Of a stretch of 64,000 bases of DNA, positions 1-6,547 are shown one piece after another. The position numbers were made by a program, and so were the translations under genes. The stretch spans positions 81,044 through 145,043 of the forward strand of contig JBBRXX010000007.1 of assembly GCA_038238245.1 (NCBI GenBank), in the 5' to 3' direction. Each line of letters opens with the position of its first letter. Positions within the stretch are counted from its first letter, which is position 1. The stretch comes from DASQHW01 sp038238245 (lineage in GTDB: Bacteria > Actinomycetota > Acidimicrobiia > IMCC26256 > PALSA-610). The notes under the pieces were generated by a model, which had not been told where the DNA came from, did not search any database, and was given only the letters and a program-made list of their open reading frames with translations.

Positions 1-2
1 AC

Positions 3-719
3 TTCTCGCTGTCCACTCCCCGCAGCGGCGTCCAGGAGATCGACGACATCGCCGATGCGCTCGATCGCAGCGCCGCGCGTATCGACCGCTTGCTCCTCGC
101 CGAACGCAGCTTCTCGGCACATGCGAGCCATCAGCTCCGATCCGCGCTCACCGGTCTTCAGCTGCGCATCGAAGAGCTGCTGACGAGCAGCGATCCGCAG
201 GTGCGGGAAGAGGCCGAGGCTGCCCTCGAGCAGAGCACACGACTCAACACGACCATCGACGATCTGCTCGCGCTCGCCCGCACCGGTCGCCCGGGCATTG
301 TCACCCTCTTCGACCTCGCCGACCTCGTGCGTCAGCACACCGACGACGTGCGGCCGATCCTCGCACGCGAGGGCCGTCCGATCGTTGTCGACGTCTCACA
401 GGACGTGCCGGCGGTGGCCGCGGTCGGCGCGATCGGTCAGGTCGTCGACATCTTGCTGTCGAACGCCGCGCGCCACGGACGCGGCACGATCAAGGTGCGC
501 GTGAGCGCCGATGACCGCCGGGGGCGCATCGACGTCGAAGACGCCGGGTCGGGCATCGAACCCGACGCGGTCGACACGCTGTTCGAGTCGCACCTCCGTC
601 CGGATGGGCACGGCATCGGCTTGGCGCTGGCGCGCACGTTGATCACGACCGAAGGCGGCACGATCGTCCTCGCGCGAGCGCGCCCGCCGCTCTTCCGCGT
701 CGAGCTGCCCCGCGCTTAA
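3..719 (+). CDS. Sensor histidine kinase, C-terminal part (5' end outside window)
   Basis: The reading frame is open from the first bases, so only the C-terminal catalytic part is present. A HisKA-type H-box (SHQLRSALTGL) puts the phospho-accepting His at nt 129-131. It is followed by an HATPase_c domain with N-box (LLSNAARHG), G1 box (DAGSGI, near nt 540) and G2 box (GHGIGLALAR, near nt 607). By family knowledge this is the dimerisation/phosphotransfer and ATP-binding core of a two-component sensor. A sensor domain and a response regulator gene would be expected upstream, outside the window. The text before the H-box (RSGVQEIDDIADALDRS) looks like the end of a HAMP linker. The input signal cannot be told. 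Confidence 0.9.
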   Translation, partial: FSLSTPRSGVQEIDDIADALDRSAARIDRLLLAERSFSAHASHQLRSALTGLQLRIEELLTSSDPQVREEAEAALEQSTRLNTTIDDLLALARTGRPGIVTLFDLADLVRQHTDDVRPILAREGRPIVVDVSQDVPAVAAVGAIGQVVDILLSNAARHGRGTIKVRVSADDRRGRIDVEDAGSGIEPDAVDTLFESHLRPDGHGIGLALARTLITTEGGTIVLARARPPLFRVELPRA

Positions 720-858
720 CCGAGAGTTCACCCATTCCGTCGAGAGCGCGGGCGATGCGTTGCCTATGGTGCATCCAGCTACGCAAAGCTCGTGCGGAGT
801 CCGGCGGAATCAAATTCCCCCCGAGCGTTGGTGCCGCCGGGCTCCCGCGGAACCGCTG

Positions 859-1848
859 TCAGGCGACCGCGACACCCTCGAACGCCGCGGCGCGCACGCC
901 GCGTTGCGCAAGCTCGGCGAGGAACGGCACCGGCGTGACCAACGACGCGAGCCCGTGCACGCCGGGCTGGCTCAGGCTCGGTTCGAGCGCGCCTCCGAGC
1001 CGCGCGGCCGTGACCGCCAGCACGGTGCCTGCCGCGACCGCGGTGCGTTCGACGACGCCGTAGACGACACAATCGAGCGTTCCGTCGCGGCGGCCCCACA
1101 CGTCGACGCGGGCGGCGCCCCACTCGCCCTCGTCGCCGAACCGGCGGCGGAACCGCGCTCGCTTGGGCGGCTCGCCGACCTGCAGGCTGATGCGCGGCAC
1201 GGCGCCGAACGCGTCGACGAGCAGCGCGGTGCCCCCGGTGACCGTGCGGCAATCGCGGCCGCCGATCGGTTCGGGGAACCACACGAGGTTGTCGCCGTGT
1301 GGGTGTTCTTCGCGCCACGAGCCGTCGTGCCACGTGTGCACGAGCACCCGCCGCTCGTGGCGAACGGTGTCGACGCAGGCCGGTCCGCCCCAACCGGTAC
1401 GAGCGACCCTGATCTCGTCGACCTTCTCGAACATCGTCGTGGCATGCGACGCCAACACGTCCGCGAGGCCCGGCGCGAGACCGCAGCCGACCGCGATCGT
1501 GACCTCGGCGCCCCTCGCGTTCGGCGACAGCGCGCGCAGTTGTTCGATCGCGTCGTGCTCGTCGTCGCTCGACGCAACCGGAACGCCCGCCGCGATCGCC
1601 GCCGACACGACCGTGTGATCGACCCCGCCGGGGAGCGCGGTCGCGACGACGTCGACATCCGAAGGAATTGGATCGCCGGGCGCGAAGTCGATCGCGCCGG
1701 CGTCGGGCCCGAGCGCGTCAGCGACCTCGGCGAGTTGCGTGTCGTCGCGATCGGCGAGCAAGAGCCGATCGATCCCGGGCGTGTCGATGAGTTGGCGCGC
1801 GGCGCGTGTGCCGACTGCACCCACGCCGACGACGAGTGCGGTCGTCAT
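859..1848 (-). CDS. Saccharopine dehydrogenase-like NAD(P)-binding oxidoreductase
   Basis: 329 residues if the ATG at 1848 is used. The protein opens with a Rossmann motif (VVGVGAVGTRAARQL) and then an acidic strand (LLLADRD), typical of the NAD(P)-binding half of saccharopine dehydrogenase-like proteins. The start is chosen because the Rossmann fold begins immediately there and because the stop codon of a small upstream gene overlaps it (TGATG). The open frame continues 114 codons further upstream, but that part is low-complexity Arg-rich shadow. The C-terminal half (TVTGGTALLVDAF, VDVWGRRDG) is the substrate domain; the substrate is not deducible. It is convergent with the histidine kinase across 139 bp that hold no clear gene. 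Confidence 0.75.
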   Translation of the reverse strand: MTTALVVGVGAVGTRAARQLIDTPGIDRLLLADRDDTQLAEVADALGPDAGAIDFAPGDPIPSDVDVVATALPGGVDHTVVSAAIAAGVPVASSDDEHDAIEQLRALSPNARGAEVTIAVGCGLAPGLADVLASHATTMFEKVDEIRVARTGWGGPACVDTVRHERRVLVHTWHDGSWREEHPHGDNLVWFPEPIGGRDCRTVTGGTALLVDAFGAVPRISLQVGEPPKRARFRRRFGDEGEWGAARVDVWGRRDGTLDCVVYGVVERTAVAAGTVLAVTAARLGGALEPSLSQPGVHGLASLVTPVPFLAELAQRGVRAAAFEGVAVA

Positions 1849-1985
1849 CAGCGGAAGTCGGGACCCTCGAGCTCGCGCCAGCCTCCGCTGGTCGGCGGCA
1901 CACCACCCTTGCCGCGCAACTTGGCAATCGCGCCGACGAGGCCGGCGACGCCGAGGACGACGAGCAGCCGCCGAAAGGCCTTCAC
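1848..1985 (-). CDS. 45-residue single-pass membrane peptide coupled to the oxidoreductase
   Basis: GTG start at 1985, TGA stop at 1848-1850 overlapping by one base the ATG of the downstream oxidoreductase. The peptide begins MKAFRRLLVVLGVAGLVGAI, a basic N-terminus followed by one hydrophobic segment of about 15 residues. It continues with a polar tail (KGGVPPTSGGWRELEGPDFR). The tight TGATG junction suggests translational coupling. No function is recognised. The hydrophobic helix and the conserved-looking Gly-Trp tail argue for a real small protein, not a chance ORF. Comparative evidence is not available here. Confidence 0.5.
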   Translation of the reverse strand: MKAFRRLLVVLGVAGLVGAIAKLRGKGGVPPTSGGWRELEGPDFR

Positions 1986-2047
1986 GACGCGGAGTGTATC
2001 GAGCAGGCATTGTGGCGGCGCCTGCCGACGCCGTAACCTCCCGCACC

Positions 2048-2650
2048 GTGGCGACGTGGGGCCGCCAGGTCATCTCCATTTCACTCTTAAGCTTCGCCGC
2101 GTGCAGCAGCAACGGCACCCCGAAGGCTGCGCCGCCTTCCTCCGCGCCGTCGACGGCCGCCGCGCGCGCCCCGAGCACGACGACGACCACGGTTCCGCTC
2201 TACAGCTTCGACAACTCCGTCCCGCCCCCGGAGATCCTCAACACGGGCACCAACTACAAGAAGATCCTCCAGTCGTTACTCGACTACGCCAACTGGACCG
2301 GGGCGCATCGCGTGGAACCCTCGCTTGCGGTCAACTTCACCGCGCCGAGCTCGAAGATCGACGCCGGATATCGGCATGACCTCGGCCTCCTGCGCGACGA
2401 CAAGAAGCGCGCATACGAGGTCCGCAACGGGCAAGACGAGATCCGCATCGTGTCGCGTACACCCACCGTGTTCACAGCACGCGTGAAAGAGCCGATCGTC
2501 GCACAGAAGATCGTCAATCGTTCCGGAAAGGTGACCAGCCAGCGGCGGATGTCCGCGCCGACCACGACGTACCAGTACGTCGTGGTCCGTGTCGGAGATC
2601 GCTGGTATCTCGCCGACGGTTCGGAAGTCGACGAGGAAGTCCATCTGTGA
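2048..2650 (+). CDS. Putative lipoprotein of unknown function
   Basis: 200 residues from a GTG at 2048. A short N-terminus leads into a hydrophobic stretch ending in a lipobox-like LLSFAAC, so the Cys would be lipidated and the protein anchored outside the membrane. A Thr/Pro/Ala-rich linker (STTTTTTVPL-type) follows, typical of actinobacterial lipoproteins. Then comes a globular domain of about 150 residues ending DRWYLADGSEVDEEVHL, which recalls mycobacterial Mce-associated or lumazine-binding-like small domains that end in a WYL motif. The family is not recognised with certainty. Its stop overlaps the GTG of the next gene (GTGA), so the two are probably co-translated. Frames upstream of 2048 overlap the divergent small gene and are not coding. 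Confidence 0.7.
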   Translation: MATWGRQVISISLLSFAACSSNGTPKAAPPSSAPSTAAARAPSTTTTTVPLYSFDNSVPPPEILNTGTNYKKILQSLLDYANWTGAHRVEPSLAVNFTAPSSKIDAGYRHDLGLLRDDKKRAYEVRNGQDEIRIVSRTPTVFTARVKEPIVAQKIVNRSGKVTSQRRMSAPTTTYQYVVVRVGDRWYLADGSEVDEEVHL

Positions 2651-3432
2651 AGCGCGTCGCCGCGCTCACGGCGGGATTCATGTTGCTGGCTTCCGGAACC
2701 GCGCGTGCGGAGGTCAACGGCACCGGTTCGCTCGGCCCACCAGGCAACGTGCAGGTGGGCTTGACGTATTCGAATCCAGGTTCGAGCACGAGCGGCGCAG
2801 GGGCAACGCCACTGGTGTCGTTCGTGTCGTATCGAGTGGTGCCGGAACGAGCGACGATTGGAAGCCTGGCCGGCTGGTGCGCAGTACCCGGGAACCCGCT
2901 CGGCGGCGCCGAATACCACATCGTCGGCACCGCTCCCAACGGCGCCGTCGTCGCGGACTACAGAACGTGCGTACCGATCCAGCCCGCCGGCGTCCCACCC
3001 ACGATCGCGCTGCCGCAACCACCGACACTCGCCGAGACCTGGCGCGCCGCGCGCCTGCCGGCACCCACGATCCACACCGACCCCGCGACGCGCGGCATCA
3101 CCGGACTCGACACCCGGATCTGGACCACCGGATCCACGACCACGAGCATCGCCGCATCCATCCGCGGCTACCGCATCGTCGGCACCGCCACCCTCGACCA
3201 CTACACCATCAGCGTCGACGGCGGCCCCGTCCAGGACGCCGGCCGCGGCCACTACACGTTCGAGACCAAGGGCCGGCACACGATCGCCATCGGCGGGGTA
3301 TGGCACGCCACCGCGACACTCACCGGCCCGCAGCTCGCCGCACCCGTCGTCCTGGCCGACATCGGCACGGCGACACTCACCGTCACCCGCACCTACCCCG
3401 TGAACGAAATCCGCGCAGTCCTACAACCCTGA
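2647..3432 (+). CDS. Secreted protein of unknown function
   Basis: 261 residues from a GTG overlapping the previous stop. The N-terminus (MKRVAALTAGFMLLASGTARA) is a classic Sec signal peptide with an AxA cleavage site, so the product is exported. The mature part is rich in Thr, Gly and beta-branched residues and has two cysteines near GWCAVPGN and YRTCVPI, which could form a disulfide. It looks like an all-beta protein. No family is recognised. From about nt 2890 onward codons end almost exclusively in C, unlike the first third of the gene and the neighbours. It is likely in one transcript with the lipoprotein gene upstream. Confidence 0.65.
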   Translation: MKRVAALTAGFMLLASGTARAEVNGTGSLGPPGNVQVGLTYSNPGSSTSGAGATPLVSFVSYRVVPERATIGSLAGWCAVPGNPLGGAEYHIVGTAPNGAVVADYRTCVPIQPAGVPPTIALPQPPTLAETWRAARLPAPTIHTDPATRGITGLDTRIWTTGSTTTSIAASIRGYRIVGTATLDHYTISVDGGPVQDAGRGHYTFETKGRHTIAIGGVWHATATLTGPQLAAPVVLADIGTATLTVTRTYPVNEIRAVLQP

Positions 3433-3527
3433 ACGCCGGCATCCACCATTTTCTCCCTCTCGCGCACTCGAACCACCACACGTTCCTGCTGTAGTGTCCG
3501 GCCAGCCCGAAGAGGAACTGGCGACAT

Positions 3528-3559
3528 CCCTCCCGACGGCTCGTGACCGTTCAGGAGGG
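3528..3559 (+). promoter_or_regulatory. Hairpin enclosing the ribosome binding site of the TIR gene
   Basis: CCCTCC (3528-3533) pairs with GGAGGG (3554-3559), and inside it ACGG (3536-3539) pairs with CCGT (3547-3550) around a 7-base loop. The 3' arm is the best Shine-Dalgarno sequence before the ATG at 3572. Folding would hide it, so translation may be conditional. Function is inferred from pairing only; a chance inverted repeat in GC-rich DNA is possible. Confidence 0.35.
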
Positions 3560-3571
3560 TGCGGGGGCGCC

Positions 3572-5713
3572 ATGACCGAGCGAGACCCGACTCTTCGACA
3601 ACTCAACGTCTTCATCAACTATCGGCGCGCCGATAGCCGGGCCGACGCGGGCCGCCTCTACGACTTCCTCGTCGAACATCTCGACGAGGAACACGTCTTC
3701 ATCGACATCGACAGCATTTCGCCCGGCAGAGACTTCGTCGAAGTCATCGACGAGACGATCGAGCGCGCAGACATCCTCCTCGTCGTGATCGGACCGACGT
3801 GGACGACCATCAGCAACGAGGCGGGAGCTCCTCGACTCGACGACGAGAACGACTACGTCCGTCTCGAAATCCAGCGGGCGCTCGAGCGTGGGCTCCGGGT
3901 GCTGCCGGTGCTCGTGGGTGGCGCCCCGATGCCCGCCGCGCGGGACCTTCCCACGGAGATACGGCCGCTCACTCGGCGGCACGCGATCACGCTCACGGAC
4001 CACCGCTGGCGATCGTGCGCCAACGAGATGCTCGAGGCGCTCGAGCGCATCAAGTCCGGTACGCCGATTCCCGCCGCGCCGATTCCCACTGCGCCGATTC
4101 CCACCGCGCCGATTCCCACCGCACCACTGGACGACACGAAACCGCGAGCGGAAACGCTCGATTTGACTCGGGATCCGGAGCTCGACGAGACCCGCGATCA
4201 ACGCGAGCACACGACACGGTCCGATGAGCTCGTCACCGCCGATTCCACACTGGTGTCGCCGCAGGCGGCCTTGGCCAACTCCGGCGACCCTGCGGCGATC
4301 GACGATGCGATCTCTCCACTCCCCCCCGTCATCACGGAACATGACCGGCCGCAGCCACCGACGGAGCTGGCGTCAGTCGTCAACCCACCGGAGACGGAAG
4401 GGTTGTCACGAAGGTCGCGACGCGGAGTCATCATCGCTGCGATCGCGGTCGTCGTCGCGATCGCACTCGCGGTCGGCGCGCTCGTCGCGTTCACCGGCGG
4501 CACGAAGTCCAAGGACGCTGCCAAGCCCCCCGGCGAGCTTCCGTCCGAGCTCCGGTTCGCGGCAGAGAACGCGGGGGACCGCACCAAGGTCGAACGCACG
4601 TGGACGCTCGGCGGCGATCACGGATCACTTCTCAAGGGTCAGCTGTTGTTCACGATGTCGAAGGGCGCCGACCCCACCACCGACGAGGTGTTCCCGAAGA
4701 CCTTGGCGAAAACCAGCAAGTCGGTGAAGCTCACCTACAAGAAGAGCGACTTCACACTCGTCAAGTGGATCAAGAGCGATCCGGTACTTCGTATCGTGCC
4801 GAAGGTGCGCGTCGGCACCGCTCGGATCACGTATGAGATCAAGGTCCCGCCCGATGGAATCGACCAGAAGCGGCTCGCGAAGTGGCAGAAGGACGAGCGC
4901 GGCGAGCACACGGCGTGGGTCAAGGAGAAGAACGCCACCACGGCGCTGGACATCCTTTCTCCGCCCTATGACGCGCCCCTGAGCGTGCCGACCGCGCAGT
5001 TCGTCGGTACCACCCGAGCGGGCAACAAGGTCCGGCTGGTAGGAACCACGACAACGGCCGACGGACCGCTGCTCGGCGGACACGACGTCCCTGTCGACAA
5101 AAAGGGCGGATGGGCAACGCCGGTGCCGTTGTCGCCGGGACCCAACTGGGTGAAATTCGAGGCGACCGCTCCGATCGGGGCACCCCACTCGGTGCTCACC
5201 GTCGTGTACTACAACGCCCCCGCGACGCCCGGCGGCGTCAGCACCCGCGGTGGGAACGGCGGAGGTACCGGTGGAAACAATCCCGGCCCGAGCCCTGGCC
5301 CGATCCCGGGTCCGAGCCCGACCGGGCCCGTGGTCACCACCCCCGCGACCGGCGGGACGACACCCAACCATCCCAACCGCGCGCCCATCGCGTGGCGGAC
5401 CTGCTACACGTCCGTCCCGTACAACAACTGGAACGTCGCGTACGTCATCGACAAAGGCGTTGGATGTATCTCGGACCCCGACGGTGACGCGATGACGATC
5501 ACCTCGGCGGGACCGAGCTCGACCTACGGCGGCGTGGTGTATCCCACCCACTACAACGGCCATGCCGGGACGTACTACCAACCGCCGAACTTCCCGAGCA
5601 GCACCTGGTCCGGTACCGACTACTACTACTTCACGGTGACCGACAGCCACGGCGCTTCCACGCGCTTCACCTTCAGGATCGACGTCGAACAGCAATCGCC
5701 CATACAGCAATGA
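3572..5713 (+). CDS. Membrane-anchored TIR-domain protein with Ig-like and cadherin-like ectodomain
   Basis: 713 residues from the ATG at 3572, preceded by GGAGGG. Residues about 10-150 form a TIR_2-type domain: NVFINYRRAD at the start, FIDIDSISPG (BB-loop region), then DYVRLEIQRAL with Glu99, the position of the catalytic Glu in NAD-cleaving bacterial TIR proteins. Residues 165-185 are a short IPTAP repeat (one IPAAP plus copies of IPTAP), followed by an acidic linker. One transmembrane helix spans about 285-310. Outside follow a domain of unknown fold, a bacterial Ig-like region (about 461-548; GTTRAGNKVRL, SPGPNWVKF), a Gly/Pro linker, and a cadherin-like tandem-repeat type domain (about 602-705; DPDGDAMTIT, YYYFTVTDSHG). 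The layout implies an outside sensor and a cytoplasmic TIR effector. The last codon overlaps the next ATG. Confidence 0.85.
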   Translation: MTERDPTLRQLNVFINYRRADSRADAGRLYDFLVEHLDEEHVFIDIDSISPGRDFVEVIDETIERADILLVVIGPTWTTISNEAGAPRLDDENDYVRLEIQRALERGLRVLPVLVGGAPMPAARDLPTEIRPLTRRHAITLTDHRWRSCANEMLEALERIKSGTPIPAAPIPTAPIPTAPIPTAPLDDTKPRAETLDLTRDPELDETRDQREHTTRSDELVTADSTLVSPQAALANSGDPAAIDDAISPLPPVITEHDRPQPPTELASVVNPPETEGLSRRSRRGVIIAAIAVVVAIALAVGALVAFTGGTKSKDAAKPPGELPSELRFAAENAGDRTKVERTWTLGGDHGSLLKGQLLFTMSKGADPTTDEVFPKTLAKTSKSVKLTYKKSDFTLVKWIKSDPVLRIVPKVRVGTARITYEIKVPPDGIDQKRLAKWQKDERGEHTAWVKEKNATTALDILSPPYDAPLSVPTAQFVGTTRAGNKVRLVGTTTTADGPLLGGHDVPVDKKGGWATPVPLSPGPNWVKFEATAPIGAPHSVLTVVYYNAPATPGGVSTRGGNGGGTGGNNPGPSPGPIPGPSPTGPVVTTPATGGTTPNHPNRAPIAWRTCYTSVPYNNWNVAYVIDKGVGCISDPDGDAMTITSAGPSSTYGGVVYPTHYNGHAGTYYQPPNFPSSTWSGTDYYYFTVTDSHGASTRFTFRIDVEQQSPIQQ

Positions 5714-6450
5714 CGCCGGTGGAGGGGACGGGTTCGCGGCTCGCCGCGCTCTGCTTCGATGCGAACGATCCGCTGCGTCTCGCGCGTTTCTGGGCCGACG
5801 CGCTGCGATGGGACAGCGGCGACGCGACCCATGATGAGATCGGTCTGGTGCCGACGGATGGCACGAGGTTCCCGATCCTCTTCCTGCCCGTCGCGGAGCA
5901 AAAGGCCGGTAAGAACCGTCTCCATCTCGATCTGACGACCACGTCCATCGATGATCAGCAGGAGACGGTCGCGAGGTTGGTCGAGCTCGGCGCCCGCCAC
6001 ATCGACATCGGTCAGAGTCCGGACGAAGCTCACGTCGTGCTCGCAGACCCCGAAGGCAACGAGTTCTGCGTCATCGAGCCGGACAACTCGTTCCTCGCCG
6101 ACTGTGGACGTTTCGGATCGATCACGTGCGACGGGACGCGCGATGTCGGGTACTTCTGGAGCGCTGCACTTGGATGGCCGTTGGTCTGGGATCAGGACGA
6201 AGAAACTGCGATCCGCGCGCCAGATGGCATCGGTCCGTTCGTCACCTGGGGTCCGCCACTTGTCCCGAAGGTCGCGAAGAACAGGCTGCATCTCGACATC
6301 GCTCCGCTCGACCACGTCAATCAGCAAGTGGAGGTCGACCGCCTCGTCTCGCTCGGTGCGACTCGAATCGACATCGGCCAAGGCGATGTCGGCGGGGTGC
6401 TCATGACCGATCCCGATGGCAACGAGTTCCGTGTGTTGAGACCCCGATAG
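5710..6450 (+). CDS. Tandem VOC (glyoxalase-like) protein
   Basis: 246 residues. Two vicinal-oxygen-chelate modules of the Glyoxalase_6 type are visible: residues about 8-120 (LCFDANDPLRLARFW, KNRLHLDLT, DPEGNEFCVIEP) and about 127-245 (KNRLHLDIAP, DPDGNEFRVLRP). Each has the paired-beta pattern and the DPxGNEF strand of that family. Many such proteins are small hydrolase/lyase relatives or binding proteins and few have a known reaction. The ATG overlaps the stop of the TIR gene (ATGA), so both are probably translated together. A functional link to the TIR protein is only suggested by this coupling. Confidence 0.8.
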   Translation: MTPVEGTGSRLAALCFDANDPLRLARFWADALRWDSGDATHDEIGLVPTDGTRFPILFLPVAEQKAGKNRLHLDLTTTSIDDQQETVARLVELGARHIDIGQSPDEAHVVLADPEGNEFCVIEPDNSFLADCGRFGSITCDGTRDVGYFWSAALGWPLVWDQDEETAIRAPDGIGPFVTWGPPLVPKVAKNRLHLDIAPLDHVNQQVEVDRLVSLGATRIDIGQGDVGGVLMTDPDGNEFRVLRPR

Positions 6451-6476
6451 GGGCGGACGCGCACGGTCGCCGTTCG

Positions 6477-6506
6477 TTGCCCCAGCCGCCGCTTGGTCGT
6501 TAGGGT
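6477..6506 (+). promoter_or_regulatory. Possible sigma70-type promoter of the secreted propeller gene
   Basis: TTGCCC at 6477-6482 and TAGGGT at 6501-6506 are separated by 18 bases and lie about 40 bases before the GTG at 6548. The match to consensus is moderate, and in GC-rich DNA such pairs occur by chance. Confidence 0.3.
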
Positions 6507-6547
6507 CGGCTCGCCGGACTCATGGGCTGTAGCGACTGGGGGACGTC

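Noticed and set aside
720..858. Gap between convergent genes examined for a terminator or small gene.
   Set aside because: No convincing stem with a T-run, and the short frames there are shadows.
760..2379. A 539-codon open frame on the plus strand.
   Set aside because: It is antisense to the oxidoreductase, is Arg/Asp-rich with no fold-like pattern, and is a typical shadow in high-GC DNA.
4064..4126. Short tandem DNA repeat that might suggest a repeat locus or CRISPR.
   Set aside because: It is the in-frame coding repeat for IPTAP in the TIR protein; there are no spacers.
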